A program made the position numbers and the translations under genes. Below are positions 1 to 6,978 of a stretch of 64,000 nucleotides of DNA, one piece after another (position 1 is the stretch's first letter; every line of letters starts with the position of its first letter). The stretch lies in assembly GCA_016703965.1 (NCBI GenBank), contig JADJBB010000021.1, positions 310,001-374,000 on the forward strand, read 5' to 3'. Under the pieces are notes generated by a model. That model was given only the letters and a program-made list of their open reading frames with translations. It had not been told where the DNA came from and did not search any database. The stretch comes from Acidobacteriota bacterium (GTDB taxonomy: Bacteria > Acidobacteriota > Blastocatellia > Pyrinomonadales > Pyrinomonadaceae).

Positions 1-483
1 AACCAAATAAAAGTTTGAGATCAGCACGTGGCCGCGGTCTTTCATCAGATCGGGAACGTACTTTTGAAGCGTCGCGTTATCGTGATCCTGAGCCTTGCCC
101 CAAACGACCCAACCGATCTGCGCCCACCAGAAACCGGGGCGGATCGAGTGCGGATCTTTGTCGGTATCAGTAAATGCGTGGTGCATCCGATGCGTAGCGA
201 TCCACTTATCCGGCGGATCCTGCATTGACATACAGGCGAGCGACGAGAGCAGATACTCGAGCCACTTTGGTGCCTTAAAACTCCGGTGCGTCAGCAGACG
301 GTGCCAACCGAGCCCGACGCCGAGGCTCCCGACGATCCAGTTTCCGATAACTAGTGCGGCAAAATTCTGCCAGCTAAATGTGAAGAAAACCCCGATGGCG
401 ACGATATGAAACACCGTTACCATGATGGCGTTTCGCCAGTTGATCGTCTGGCTGACCCGCTTGAACGTTAAAACATTTTGCAT
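1..483 (-). CDS. acyl-CoA/fatty acid desaturase, N-terminal part (cut by window edge)
   Basis: Only the first 161 residues lie in the window; the reading frame is still open at base 1. The translation shows a membrane segment, then HRLLTHR (an HxxxxH histidine box) and HRMHH (HxxHH) about 40 residues later, followed by a DPH motif. These are the di-iron ligands of membrane stearoyl-CoA-type delta-9 desaturases, which put a double bond into saturated acyl chains using O2 and reductant. The third histidine box is beyond the edge. The start is the ATG at 483; no clear Shine-Dalgarno site precedes it. The product would sit in the inner membrane and adjust lipid fluidity. The two boxes make the family secure; substrate and regiospecificity are inferred. 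Confidence 0.9.
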   Translation of the reverse strand, partial: MQNVLTFKRVSQTINWRNAIMVTVFHIVAIGVFFTFSWQNFAALVIGNWIVGSLGVGLGWHRLLTHRSFKAPKWLEYLLSSLACMSMQDPPDKWIATHRMHHAFTDTDKDPHSIRPGFWWAQIGWVVWGKAQDHDNATLQKYVPDLMKDRGHVLISNFYLV

Positions 484-750
484 TAAGAGAATATGATGAC
501 GAAGCTAAAGTAAGGACAGTATTAGACTAACAGGTTCACTGCGATGAGTTTGTAATAGATTCGTAATTAGAGGATGCAAAGAAAACTGAAACAGCCAGCA
601 TATCTCTTTACAATATTAATTGCCCGAACTATAATCTCGCCAGTTACTTGACTGAAATTGCAAGAGACTTGTATTAATGTTTGTCGCTGTTCTTGTTCCA
701 GATCGGCCTGCATCAGTGAGCTAATATCCGCTAGTATCCAAGGAGAATTT

Positions 751-1338
751 ATGAAGTCTTTCCTCCGCGTTAGGATGAGTACGCTTGCTCTGGCTGCATT
801 TTGTGGTCTGATATTTGTTGCTTCTGCTTTTCCCCAAACCGATGGTAAACCAAGCATCGCGGTGATCCCATTCGCTGAATCCGGCAAAGCGGTTTATGGC
901 GGAAGTGAATTAACCGACCTGCTGATCGGCGAACTGCTCAGCAGCACCAAATTTGATGTCGCCGATAAAGCAAAGTCGTCTACTATCGAGCCTGAAATGC
1001 TGAAAGCTATAAACGGCGAAACGGTCAATGCAACGACCGTTACGGCTATCGGTGAAAAGACCGGAGCAAAAATTCTGGTCATAGGAAACGTCAGCGAATA
1101 CAGTGCAAAGCAAAAGTCGTCGCTCTACGGCGTAAAAAGCTATGAAACGGTGGTCAAATTTAATCTGCGGGCCGTCGATGCCAAAACTTGCCAAGTGATC
1201 TTTTCACAGACATTCGAAAAACGCGGCGTAAACCTCGATGCGACGAAAGCAATGTCAGAGGCAAGTACAAAATCGACAAAGGATGCCGCGGCCGTTCTGA
1301 TCAAGCGCCTAGCCGTTTCATCGCCAACCTCGAATTGA
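751..1338 (+). CDS. CsgG/HfaB-like secreted protein
   Basis: 195 residues with a signal peptide (basic start, hydrophobic stretch, Ala/Gln cleavage region near residue 30). The mature part opens with KPSIAVIPFAESGK, then a 'SELTDLLIGEL' helix, 'FDVADK' and 'TGAKILVIGNVSEY'. This is the order seen in the CsgG / FlgO / TolB-N fold: a strand, a 'terminate or open' helix, a catalytic-dead regulator-like core, then repeated beta strands. The ATG at 751 was chosen because AGGAG lies at 741-745, while an in-frame ATG at 658 has no such site. It has no lipobox cysteine, unlike true CsgG, so curli export is not implied. It stands alone, converging with the 1360-2982 operon. The family fold is fairly sure; the function is unknown. 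Confidence 0.7.
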   Translation: MKSFLRVRMSTLALAAFCGLIFVASAFPQTDGKPSIAVIPFAESGKAVYGGSELTDLLIGELLSSTKFDVADKAKSSTIEPEMLKAINGETVNATTVTAIGEKTGAKILVIGNVSEYSAKQKSSLYGVKSYETVVKFNLRAVDAKTCQVIFSQTFEKRGVNLDATKAMSEASTKSTKDAAAVLIKRLAVSSPTSN

Positions 1339-1359
1339 TCTACGCGGGAACGGTGGTCA

Positions 1360-1824
1360 TTATGTGGAGATATTCTCGGCTTCGGCGATCTGCTTCAGCC
1401 GAGCATTCCTCCTGCTGACTAGATTCCGAAGGTGACGCTTGATAAGAAATTTGTCGACTATCCTACCCAACATTCCGTAAGGCGAAGTCCAGGTCAATGT
1501 ATCGAGCATGAGGGTTACCGCTTCGTGCCGAGTAAACTCGTGGATGTGCCGGAACGAACTAAAAGTTCCGTCGGTCATTTCATCGACAAACAACACCGGC
1601 CTTTCGAACTTCACGACCTTCATTGTCAACTGCTGCCGGAAGCCAAAATGCGTTCCCTCGAATGTGACAGTTTGTCCCAATCCGATCTTGGTATTCGTCC
1701 CACCGTCAAAAGCACTTTCTTTCGTTTTCGCGGTTGTCTCAATATGAATGCGATCATCGCGTATCAGGTCGAAACACGTTTCGGGGGAAGCATTGATAAA
1801 TGTTTCGAGGACGATCTGAGGCAT
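1360..1824 (-). CDS. SRPBCC (START-like) family protein
   Basis: 154 residues. It starts with the typical SRPBCC strand 'IVLETFINASPETCFDLIRD' and ends with a long amphipathic helix (FLIKRHLRNLVSRRNARLKQIAE). Between them are the central strands with 'GLGQTVTFEGTHFGF', 'RPVLFVDEMTDGTFSSFRHIHEF' and 'TWTSPYGMLGRIVDKFL'. This pattern matches the polyketide-cyclase/Bet v 1 helix-grip fold, which encloses a hydrophobic ligand. No catalytic residue can be assigned. It is the last gene of a three-gene minus-strand run: its start lies 3 nt after the stop of the membrane protein at 1828-2163. A second SRPBCC protein of the same length sits at 21148-21612 and shows the same layout. The ligand is unknown. 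Confidence 0.75.
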   Translation of the reverse strand: MPQIVLETFINASPETCFDLIRDDRIHIETTAKTKESAFDGGTNTKIGLGQTVTFEGTHFGFRQQLTMKVVKFERPVLFVDEMTDGTFSSFRHIHEFTRHEAVTLMLDTLTWTSPYGMLGRIVDKFLIKRHLRNLVSRRNARLKQIAEAENIST

Positions 1825-1827
1825 TGG

Positions 1828-2163
1828 TCAATAGTTTACGCGGACGAATTCAGCAACTCCGACACCGATCAATGCGCTGGCGAAGATCAGCCCGACACCG
1901 ACGATCGAGGAGACTGGAATTGCGATCAACAAACCTTTTGCCACGCTGAACTGTCTCGTTTGCAGCCTGGAGACCAGGATTATCGAACCGATCCCAGCAA
2001 ATACCGAGGCCAGGAACGCGAACACCACAAAGGTACCAAGCCCCCACATCGCGTCGCTCTCGCTGTAACCATTCATCGCCAGGATGAGCACCGACAATAA
2101 AATGACCGCCGCAGTAATGCAGGCGGTCACTGTTAATAGAAATGCAGCGATCTTTGCCCCCAT
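1828..2163 (-). CDS. small membrane protein, unknown
   Basis: 111 residues with three predicted transmembrane helices, at about residues 5-29, 41-65 and 78-102. The second and third are joined by a short basic loop (SRLQTRQF), which would be cytoplasmic by the positive-inside rule. No known motif is visible and I do not recognise the family. It lies between the propeller-repeat gene (3 nt gap upstream) and the SRPBCC gene (3 nt gap downstream), so the three are almost certainly one transcript. It may anchor or partner one of these proteins; that is inference from spacing only. Confidence 0.7.
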   Translation of the reverse strand: MGAKIAAFLLTVTACITAAVILLSVLILAMNGYSESDAMWGLGTFVVFAFLASVFAGIGSIILVSRLQTRQFSVAKGLLIAIPVSSIVGVGLIFASALIGVGVAEFVRVNY

Positions 2164-2166
2164 AAT

Positions 2167-2982
2167 TTATCCGACGGCGACCCAGGCTCCAGTGACTGGG
2201 TTGATGCGATAGATCCCGCCGTTTTCCATCGAATACAAGGAGCCATTCGCACTGAACAAGAACCGCGTCTTTCCAAACTCGGTTTTACCAACCTGCCGCC
2301 ACGTATCGTTTGACGGATTGGTTTCGTACAACGCTCCGCTTGCCTCGGTGGTGTAGATCTTGCCGTTCAGGGTTGTGCGGGCGGTCGTATTCTTCCAGTC
2401 GCCCGCCTTGCCGATCCGCTTCCATGAGCCGTCGGCAGGGCTGATCCAATACAGGCTGCCGTCCTTTTCGATCGAATACAGCGAATCGTCCGTTGCAAAA
2501 AGCCGCAGCGAATTCCCAAATTCCGACTTTCCGACCTGAGCCCAAACGCCGGTTCCGGGATTCGTCGCATACATCGCACCGCTTGACTCCACTGTGTAAA
2601 GCCGACCATTCACAAAAGCTCCAGCCAGCGTCCCTTTCCAATCACCAGCCTTTCCGACTTGAGCCCACGAACCATTCGACGGATCGATCCGATAGAGACT
2701 GCCGTCGTTCTCGATCGTCAGCAGATTGCGGTTCCCGGCAAACAAGAGCCGTGTATTCGCAAACTCAGATTTCCCGATCTGCGCCCATTTTCCGCTGCCA
2801 AGATCGACGCCATAAAGAGCCCCGCTTTTCTCGATCGTATAAAGCCGGTCGTTCAAAACAACCGCGGCGATCGTGTTGGACCAGTCAGACGCTAGCAATT
2901 GATGAAAGCCGCCGATGGCGAGAACTAAGATCAGGATCTGAAAATATCTCCGGACAGTTGAATTGAAAAGGGTCATCGTCAT
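2167..2982 (-). CDS. six-bladed beta-propeller-like repeat protein, secreted or membrane-anchored
   Basis: 271 residues: one hydrophobic N-terminal segment (signal peptide or anchor, residues about 12-30), then six repeats of about 40 residues beginning 'LYTIE(K/N)(S/D)G(A/S)LY' and containing 'W.QVGK'. Repeats alternate between two forms, one ending 'KSEF.NTRLLF' and the other 'KAGDWK.T', so the array grew by duplicating a two-blade unit. The sixth repeat stops after 'GAWVAVG', and the missing half ('SDWSNTIAAVVLNDR') sits just before repeat 1. That is the usual 'velcro' ring closure of a propeller. Two ATGs are possible: 2982 and, better spaced from GGAG at 2986-2989, 2976. It leads the operon 2982-1360. 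Tectonin/tachylectin-type propellers bind sugars; whether this one does is unknown. Confidence 0.75.
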   Translation of the reverse strand: MTMTLFNSTVRRYFQILILVLAIGGFHQLLASDWSNTIAAVVLNDRLYTIEKSGALYGVDLGSGKWAQIGKSEFANTRLLFAGNRNLLTIENDGSLYRIDPSNGSWAQVGKAGDWKGTLAGAFVNGRLYTVESSGAMYATNPGTGVWAQVGKSEFGNSLRLFATDDSLYSIEKDGSLYWISPADGSWKRIGKAGDWKNTTARTTLNGKIYTTEASGALYETNPSNDTWRQVGKTEFGKTRFLFSANGSLYSMENGGIYRINPVTGAWVAVG

Positions 2983-3068
2983 TTACTCCAAGTTGTTTCG
3001 AGGTATGTATTCGAACAAAAGAATAGCACTGATGGTGCGGGTTTTTTGGGAAACATTTCAGCCAAGGA

Positions 3069-3470
3069 CTATTTCCACAGCAATTTCAGGCCATCCGTCT
3101 TAAATTTCTTAAATTCGGGATCGCTGCTGACTAGAACCAAGTCCCGCTGAATGGCTTGCCAGATCAGCATGCGGTCGAAGGGGTCGAAATGGGTATTTTC
3201 TTTAAGCTTATCCTGAGAAACTGCTTCATCGGAGGCAAGGCCGATCGTCAAGAAGCCCATCGCCGTTGCGGAAGGGATCAGATCTGAGGTAGTAAGGTCG
3301 ATCAGATCGATCTTACCTAGCCTTGATTTTATCGATATCTCCCAAAAACTAACGGCGCTTACGAAAACCTCGTTTCCAGGATCTTGAATCGCCTTGATCA
3401 CTGAGTTCGGTAGACGTTTCAGCTCAAGTATCGTCCATAGGAAGACATGTGTGTCTAGCAGAAGCCTCAT
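3069..3470 (-). CDS. PIN-domain toxin (VapC-like)
   Basis: 133 residues. The start MRLLLDTHVFLW carries the first acidic residue of the PIN nuclease site (Asp6). 'SAVSFWEISIKSRLGKIDL' is the characteristic second block with Glu, and 'HFDPFDRMLIWQA' gives the third acidic cluster. VapC toxins are Mg-dependent RNases that cut tRNA or rRNA to stop translation. The start codon overlaps the stop of the upstream antitoxin by 4 nt, as usual for translationally coupled toxin-antitoxin pairs. Length is standard. All catalytic positions look intact, so the toxin is probably functional; its RNA target cannot be told. Confidence 0.88.
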   Translation of the reverse strand: MRLLLDTHVFLWTILELKRLPNSVIKAIQDPGNEVFVSAVSFWEISIKSRLGKIDLIDLTTSDLIPSATAMGFLTIGLASDEAVSQDKLKENTHFDPFDRMLIWQAIQRDLVLVSSDPEFKKFKTDGLKLLWK

Positions 3471-3709
3471 CTAAGATTAATGAACTCTTCTTCAGTCATC
3501 TTAAAATCGTCAGCAAACACCACTCTTGCTTTTCCCTCAAGAATGCCCAGTTTTCGTTTACCTTTTTTCTTCTGCTTTCGTGGTGGATTGATTTCTGCGA
3601 TAAGAGTTTTGTTTTTACCAAACAAAATGCCAAAACTCTCACCTTGCTGAACCTTTTCAAGTACGTCCGAAAGCTGAGCTTTAAATTCTCCGACGTTTAG
3701 GCTTTTCAT
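3467..3709 (-). CDS. Phd/YefM-type antitoxin
   Basis: 80 residues. The N-terminus (MKSLNVGEFKAQLSDVLEKVQQGESFGILFG) is the Phd/YefM DNA-binding and dimerisation fold: a strand, the 'GEFKAQLSDVLEKV' helix, then 'GE'. The C-terminal part is charged and ends in an acidic helix (DDFKMTEEEFINL), which would wrap around and neutralise the PIN toxin. It is the first gene of the pair. An inverted repeat at 3725-3749, 15 nt before its ATG, is a likely operator for self-repression. The family is clear from the N-terminal pattern and the overlapping PIN gene. Confidence 0.85.
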   Translation of the reverse strand: MKSLNVGEFKAQLSDVLEKVQQGESFGILFGKNKTLIAEINPPRKQKKKGKRKLGILEGKARVVFADDFKMTEEEFINLR

Positions 3710-3724
3710 AATTTGATTCTAGGA

Positions 3725-3749
3725 TTTTCTTGACAAGTTGACAAGAAAA
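3725..3749 (-). promoter_or_regulatory. candidate toxin-antitoxin operator (inverted repeat)
   Basis: Arms TTTTCTTG and CAAGAAAA (8 bp, perfect) are separated by 9 nt. The centres of the arms are about 17 nt apart, close to two helical turns. The site ends 15 nt before the antitoxin ATG at 3709 and lies just after the stop of the gene at 3751. This is where Phd-type antitoxins bind to repress their own operon. It could also act as a weak hairpin ending the upstream transcript. No binding can be shown from sequence. Confidence 0.5.
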
Positions 3750-3750
3750 A

Positions 3751-4644
3751 TTAGCTCATCTTTGGCACCATCCGATAGTGTAGGCGTAAAAAAGTAAACC
3801 CAAAAATCTTCAAAATGTGGTTGGCCCGCACAACCGAGTTCGCATCGGGGTATACATGAATGCTTTCTCGCATTGTTCTTACATATCTCGCAGTAACGTC
3901 TCCATCACTCTTGTGCACAACAAAATAGAAGCCGGGATCGCCAAACTTGTTTCCCGAAGAAGTGACAGTCAAGGATCCATCATTGCCAATTGAGGGTTTC
4001 ATTAATACGATCGCATTTCCATTCGGCAGCGGAAAGACAACCTTTACGCAAACTCCGTCAAATCCAGGTACCTTACAGGCAGAGTAACAGCCAGCATAAA
4101 GGACGTGTCCTGTTCCAACTAGATGTCTAAGCCAGGCGACGTATTTGATGGCTCCTGAATCGGGTTCAGCTAACTGAATAACCTCACTGGTCATGCCATG
4201 ACTGGTTTCGAGCGAAGACAAAGGTACGTTTAGCTGCTGAAGACGGCGACTGAAGAAAAAAGCGAGTAATCTGCCAAATGGCCTGAAAACACTCGACCAT
4301 TCAGCCCAAACGTCCAGATCATAATTTGACGTATGCTCGTAGAAGTTTCGTACTTGTGGATCGAGTTGATTCAGATCAAAACTGTCGCTTTCAAGTGTCG
4401 TAAGTTCCTGAATGAGGACAACTTCTGGCACATTCCGCCGCAGTTCGAGGCCATCCTTCTCCGATAGGCGGTTGAAATAATCTCCCCCGATTCCTGAGGG
4501 TTCGCCTATGGGACCATCAAGCCATCTGTGCGAATCTAGATCAACAGTCAGCCCCGTCATTTGAACCCACTTCTGAGTTATCCAGTCGAATAGATATCCG
4601 CGAGTCGGACCAAGCCAGGGAGATGGTATCGAATTCTTCATCAA
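3751..4644 (-). CDS. conserved-looking protein of unknown function
   Basis: 297 residues, no signal peptide and no clear membrane helix. Recognisable stretches are 'FYEHTSNYDLDVWAEWSSVFRPFGRLLAFFFSRRLQQLNVPLS' (about residues 100-145), 'GMTSEVIQLAEPDSGAIKYVAWLR', and a C-terminal 'LKIFGFTFLRLHYRM'. The middle contains 'YAGCYSACKVPGFDGVCVKVVFPLPNGNA', with four cysteines. The density of Trp, Arg and aromatic residues and the lack of low complexity argue for a real folded protein. I cannot assign a family. It is 18 nt downstream of the mqnC stop on the same strand and may be cotranscribed with it. Base composition looks slightly more AT-rich than its neighbours. Confidence 0.65.
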   Translation of the reverse strand: MMKNSIPSPWLGPTRGYLFDWITQKWVQMTGLTVDLDSHRWLDGPIGEPSGIGGDYFNRLSEKDGLELRRNVPEVVLIQELTTLESDSFDLNQLDPQVRNFYEHTSNYDLDVWAEWSSVFRPFGRLLAFFFSRRLQQLNVPLSSLETSHGMTSEVIQLAEPDSGAIKYVAWLRHLVGTGHVLYAGCYSACKVPGFDGVCVKVVFPLPNGNAIVLMKPSIGNDGSLTVTSSGNKFGDPGFYFVVHKSDGDVTARYVRTMRESIHVYPDANSVVRANHILKIFGFTFLRLHYRMVPKMS

Positions 4645-4661
4645 TTCAGTTGAATAACCGA

Positions 4662-5837
4662 TTAATCCGCAAACGCGACGCTCAATTGCTTCAACTTCAT
4701 CGAGTCGCTTCTATCTAGTGAATCGACGTTTTCACGATCTATATACTTGTAGAGAATATCTCGCTGCTGTGGAACGAAGCCAGCCTCCCGGATCTGGTAT
4801 CTCAGATCTCTCTCGTTGGCTTCGTTATGGGCACCTGCGGCGGAGACTACGTTTTCTTCGATCATGATGGAGCCCATATCGTCGGCGCCAAAACGCAGAC
4901 TCGTTTGACCTAGTTTTATGCCTTGAGTTAGCCATGAGGCCTGGATGTGTTGGATATTGTCGAGGAAGAGGCGCGAGACGGCAAGCATTTTTAGGTAATC
5001 GATGCCGGTCGGTTCTTCGGTGATCTTGCGGCCGAGAGCGGTATTTTCGCGTTGGAATGTCCAGGGGATGAAGGCGGTGAATTCGCCGTAGTTTGGATCG
5101 ACGGCTCTCGCCGCGAGAGCTTCATCCTGAACCTCGCGGATGCGGTCAAGATGCCGCACACGATGTTCGATCTTGTCACCTATGCCGAACATCATCGTGC
5201 CCGTCGAGATCAGGCCGACCTTGTGAACGGCACGCATCACGTCGAGCCATTGCTGGGTGTTGCATTTGGTTGACACTCTCGCACGAACCTCGTCATCGAG
5301 TATCTCTCCACCGCCGCCGGGCATTGAATTGAGGCCTGCGGCTTTCAGACGACGCAGGATCGTCTCGTAATCTAGTTTTGAGATCAGCGAGATGTTGTGT
5401 ATCTCGGGCGGTGAGAAGCAGTGGAGCTGGAATTTTGGGTATTTTGCGTGGAGCGTCGAGAGCAGATCCTCATACCACTCGATATTAAAATCAGGATGCA
5501 GGCCGCCCTGCATCAATACGCCGGTGCCGCCGAGGGCGATGGTTTCGTCGATACGGCTGCAAATTTCCTCGATCGAATGTACGTACGTGTCGGGCTTTCC
5601 CGGACGCCGATAGAACGCGCAGAACGTGCAGACGACGTTGCAAACGTTGGTGTAGTTGATGTTGCGGTCGATGATATAAGTAACGACATCGCCGGGATTT
5701 TTACGTTGCCGGATCTCGTCAGCCGCGAGGCCGATGCGGACAAAATCGTTCGATTCGAGAAGAGTAGTACAATCGTCGGTCGTTAGGCGTTCGCCGCCCA
5801 AGGCCTTATCCAAAATAGGCTGAATATCGCTTTTCAT
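4662..5837 (-). CDS. mqnC: cyclic dehypoxanthinyl futalosine synthase (radical SAM)
   Basis: 391 residues. Cys66, Cys70 and Cys73 (CNVVCTFC) form the CxxxCxxC [4Fe-4S]/SAM motif. They are followed by FYRRPG, 'GGTGVLMQGGLHPD', 'LNSMPGGGGEIL' and 'STGTMMFGIGD', all typical of MqnC. The enzyme cyclises dehypoxanthine futalosine in the futalosine route to menaquinone. I chose the ATG at 5837 because the family begins close to there and the upstream 38 in-frame codons are Cys-rich and overlap the divergent gene at 5883. mqnA lies 1.1 kb away on the same strand, separated by two plus-strand genes, so the pathway genes are near each other but not in one operon. Identity is secure. MqnE, MqnB and MqnD are not in this window. 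Confidence 0.93.
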   Translation of the reverse strand: MKSDIQPILDKALGGERLTTDDCTTLLESNDFVRIGLAADEIRQRKNPGDVVTYIIDRNINYTNVCNVVCTFCAFYRRPGKPDTYVHSIEEICSRIDETIALGGTGVLMQGGLHPDFNIEWYEDLLSTLHAKYPKFQLHCFSPPEIHNISLISKLDYETILRRLKAAGLNSMPGGGGEILDDEVRARVSTKCNTQQWLDVMRAVHKVGLISTGTMMFGIGDKIEHRVRHLDRIREVQDEALAARAVDPNYGEFTAFIPWTFQRENTALGRKITEEPTGIDYLKMLAVSRLFLDNIQHIQASWLTQGIKLGQTSLRFGADDMGSIMIEENVVSAAGAHNEANERDLRYQIREAGFVPQQRDILYKYIDRENVDSLDRSDSMKLKQLSVAFAD

Positions 5838-5882
5838 TGCCTTTATTTTAACAAAATACAAAACTAAACTGTAAGACACGCA

Positions 5883-6404
5883 ATGGATACAGTGCCGCAC
5901 GCAAAATTCGAATCGCACGTCGAGATCACCGACAGCGATCCGCCATGGCATATCTTGCGGGTAGAGAAGGCTTTGGTCGCCGATTTTGGGTTCAATGGAA
6001 ATCTGCGGCGTGTGATGTGTTCGCTGAATGGCGGCGAGCCATTTAACTGCTCGCTTTTTCCGAGTAAAGGCGACTATTTTTTAACGCTCAGCAAGCAGCT
6101 TAGAAAAACTCTTGGAGTCGATATTGGCGACACGGTAACGGTCGAACTAAGCAAGGACACGAGCAAATACGGGATGCCGATGCCGGAGGAATTTGCCGAG
6201 GTTCTGCGGCAGGATGCGGAGGGCGAAAGGCTGTTCAACGCCCTTTCACCAGGCGATCAGCGGTTGATGCTCAAGCTCGTGGTCTTTGTAAAAGATCCCG
6301 ACCGCCGCATCGCCCGCAGCCTGGCTGGGATCGAGCTTCTGAAACGGTCTGACGGGAAATTTGTTTACAGCGAACAGCATCTGGCGATGCGATCGGCGAT
6401 ATAA
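5883..6404 (+). CDS. DUF1905/YdeI-family protein, copy 1
   Basis: 173 residues. The N-terminal half is a small beta barrel ('LVADFGFNGNLRRVMCSLNGGEPFNCSLFPSKGDYFLTLSKQLRKTLGVDIGDTVTVEL') matching DUF1905. The C-terminal half ('YGMPMPEEFAEVLRQDAEGERLFNALSPGDQRLMLKLV') matches the YdeI / OmpD-associated helical region. Members have been linked to bacteriocin resistance, but the biochemical role is unknown. It is followed after 1 nt by a paralogue of the same architecture, and it is divergent from mqnC with only 45 nt between the starts. Both domains are complete. Confidence 0.8.
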   Translation: MDTVPHAKFESHVEITDSDPPWHILRVEKALVADFGFNGNLRRVMCSLNGGEPFNCSLFPSKGDYFLTLSKQLRKTLGVDIGDTVTVELSKDTSKYGMPMPEEFAEVLRQDAEGERLFNALSPGDQRLMLKLVVFVKDPDRRIARSLAGIELLKRSDGKFVYSEQHLAMRSAI

Positions 6405-6405
6405 A

Positions 6406-6939
6406 ATGGCAAAAGAGGTAAAGGATGTAAAATTCAAAACCGAGCTGACTATCTCGTCAACAGGTTCGGGCTGGCATTTTTTGATCGTTGAGAAGGAGAT
6501 CGTCGCGAATTTCGCGTTCGAAGACAAATTCAAGCGTGTCGTTTGCTCGATTAACGGCGGCGAACCATTTCAGTGTGCTCTGCTGCCGTGGGGCGAGGTG
6601 TTCTACATCATTGTCAATAAGAAAAAACGTGACGAGGTCGGCATCGTTGCGGGCGACATGGTTGATGTGGTGCTCGTCAAAGACGAAAGCAAATACGGCC
6701 TGCCGATGCCCGAGGAATTTGAAGAAGTTTTAAATCAGGACCCGGAAGGCGACCGGCTTTTCCACGCTCTCGGCAAGGGAAAACAGCGTTCGCTCCTATA
6801 TTTGCTCTCAAGGTCGAAGGATATCGACACCCGTATTCACCACGCGCTCATTGTCGTCGAACATCTGAAGGAAAACGACGGCAAGATCATAGACAAAGTG
6901 CTCTATAACGAGCTAAAACGACCGATAATTGAATTCTGA
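6406..6939 (+). CDS. DUF1905/YdeI-family protein, copy 2
   Basis: 177 residues, paralogue of the gene immediately upstream. Shared blocks are 'VANFAFEDKFKRVVCSINGGEPFQCALLP', 'GDMVDVVLVKDESKYGLPMPEEFEEVLNQDPEGDRLFHAL' and 'DTRIHHALIVVEHLKENDGKI'. The ATG at 6406 begins 1 nt after the TAA of copy 1 and is preferred over the in-frame ATG at 6361 inside copy 1. The copies look roughly half identical by eye, so the duplication is old and both have been kept under constraint. Tight spacing implies translational coupling and perhaps a heteromer. Function is unknown. Confidence 0.8.
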   Translation: MAKEVKDVKFKTELTISSTGSGWHFLIVEKEIVANFAFEDKFKRVVCSINGGEPFQCALLPWGEVFYIIVNKKKRDEVGIVAGDMVDVVLVKDESKYGLPMPEEFEEVLNQDPEGDRLFHALGKGKQRSLLYLLSRSKDIDTRIHHALIVVEHLKENDGKIIDKVLYNELKRPIIEF

Positions 6940-6978
6940 CCGTAAGTCGCAGCGTGCAGATCCCTTGCAAACAAGCAA

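Noticed and set aside
1432..2100. 222-residue plus-strand frame across the SRPBCC and membrane genes
   Set aside because: Runs antisense through two real genes and their junction; no homology pattern.
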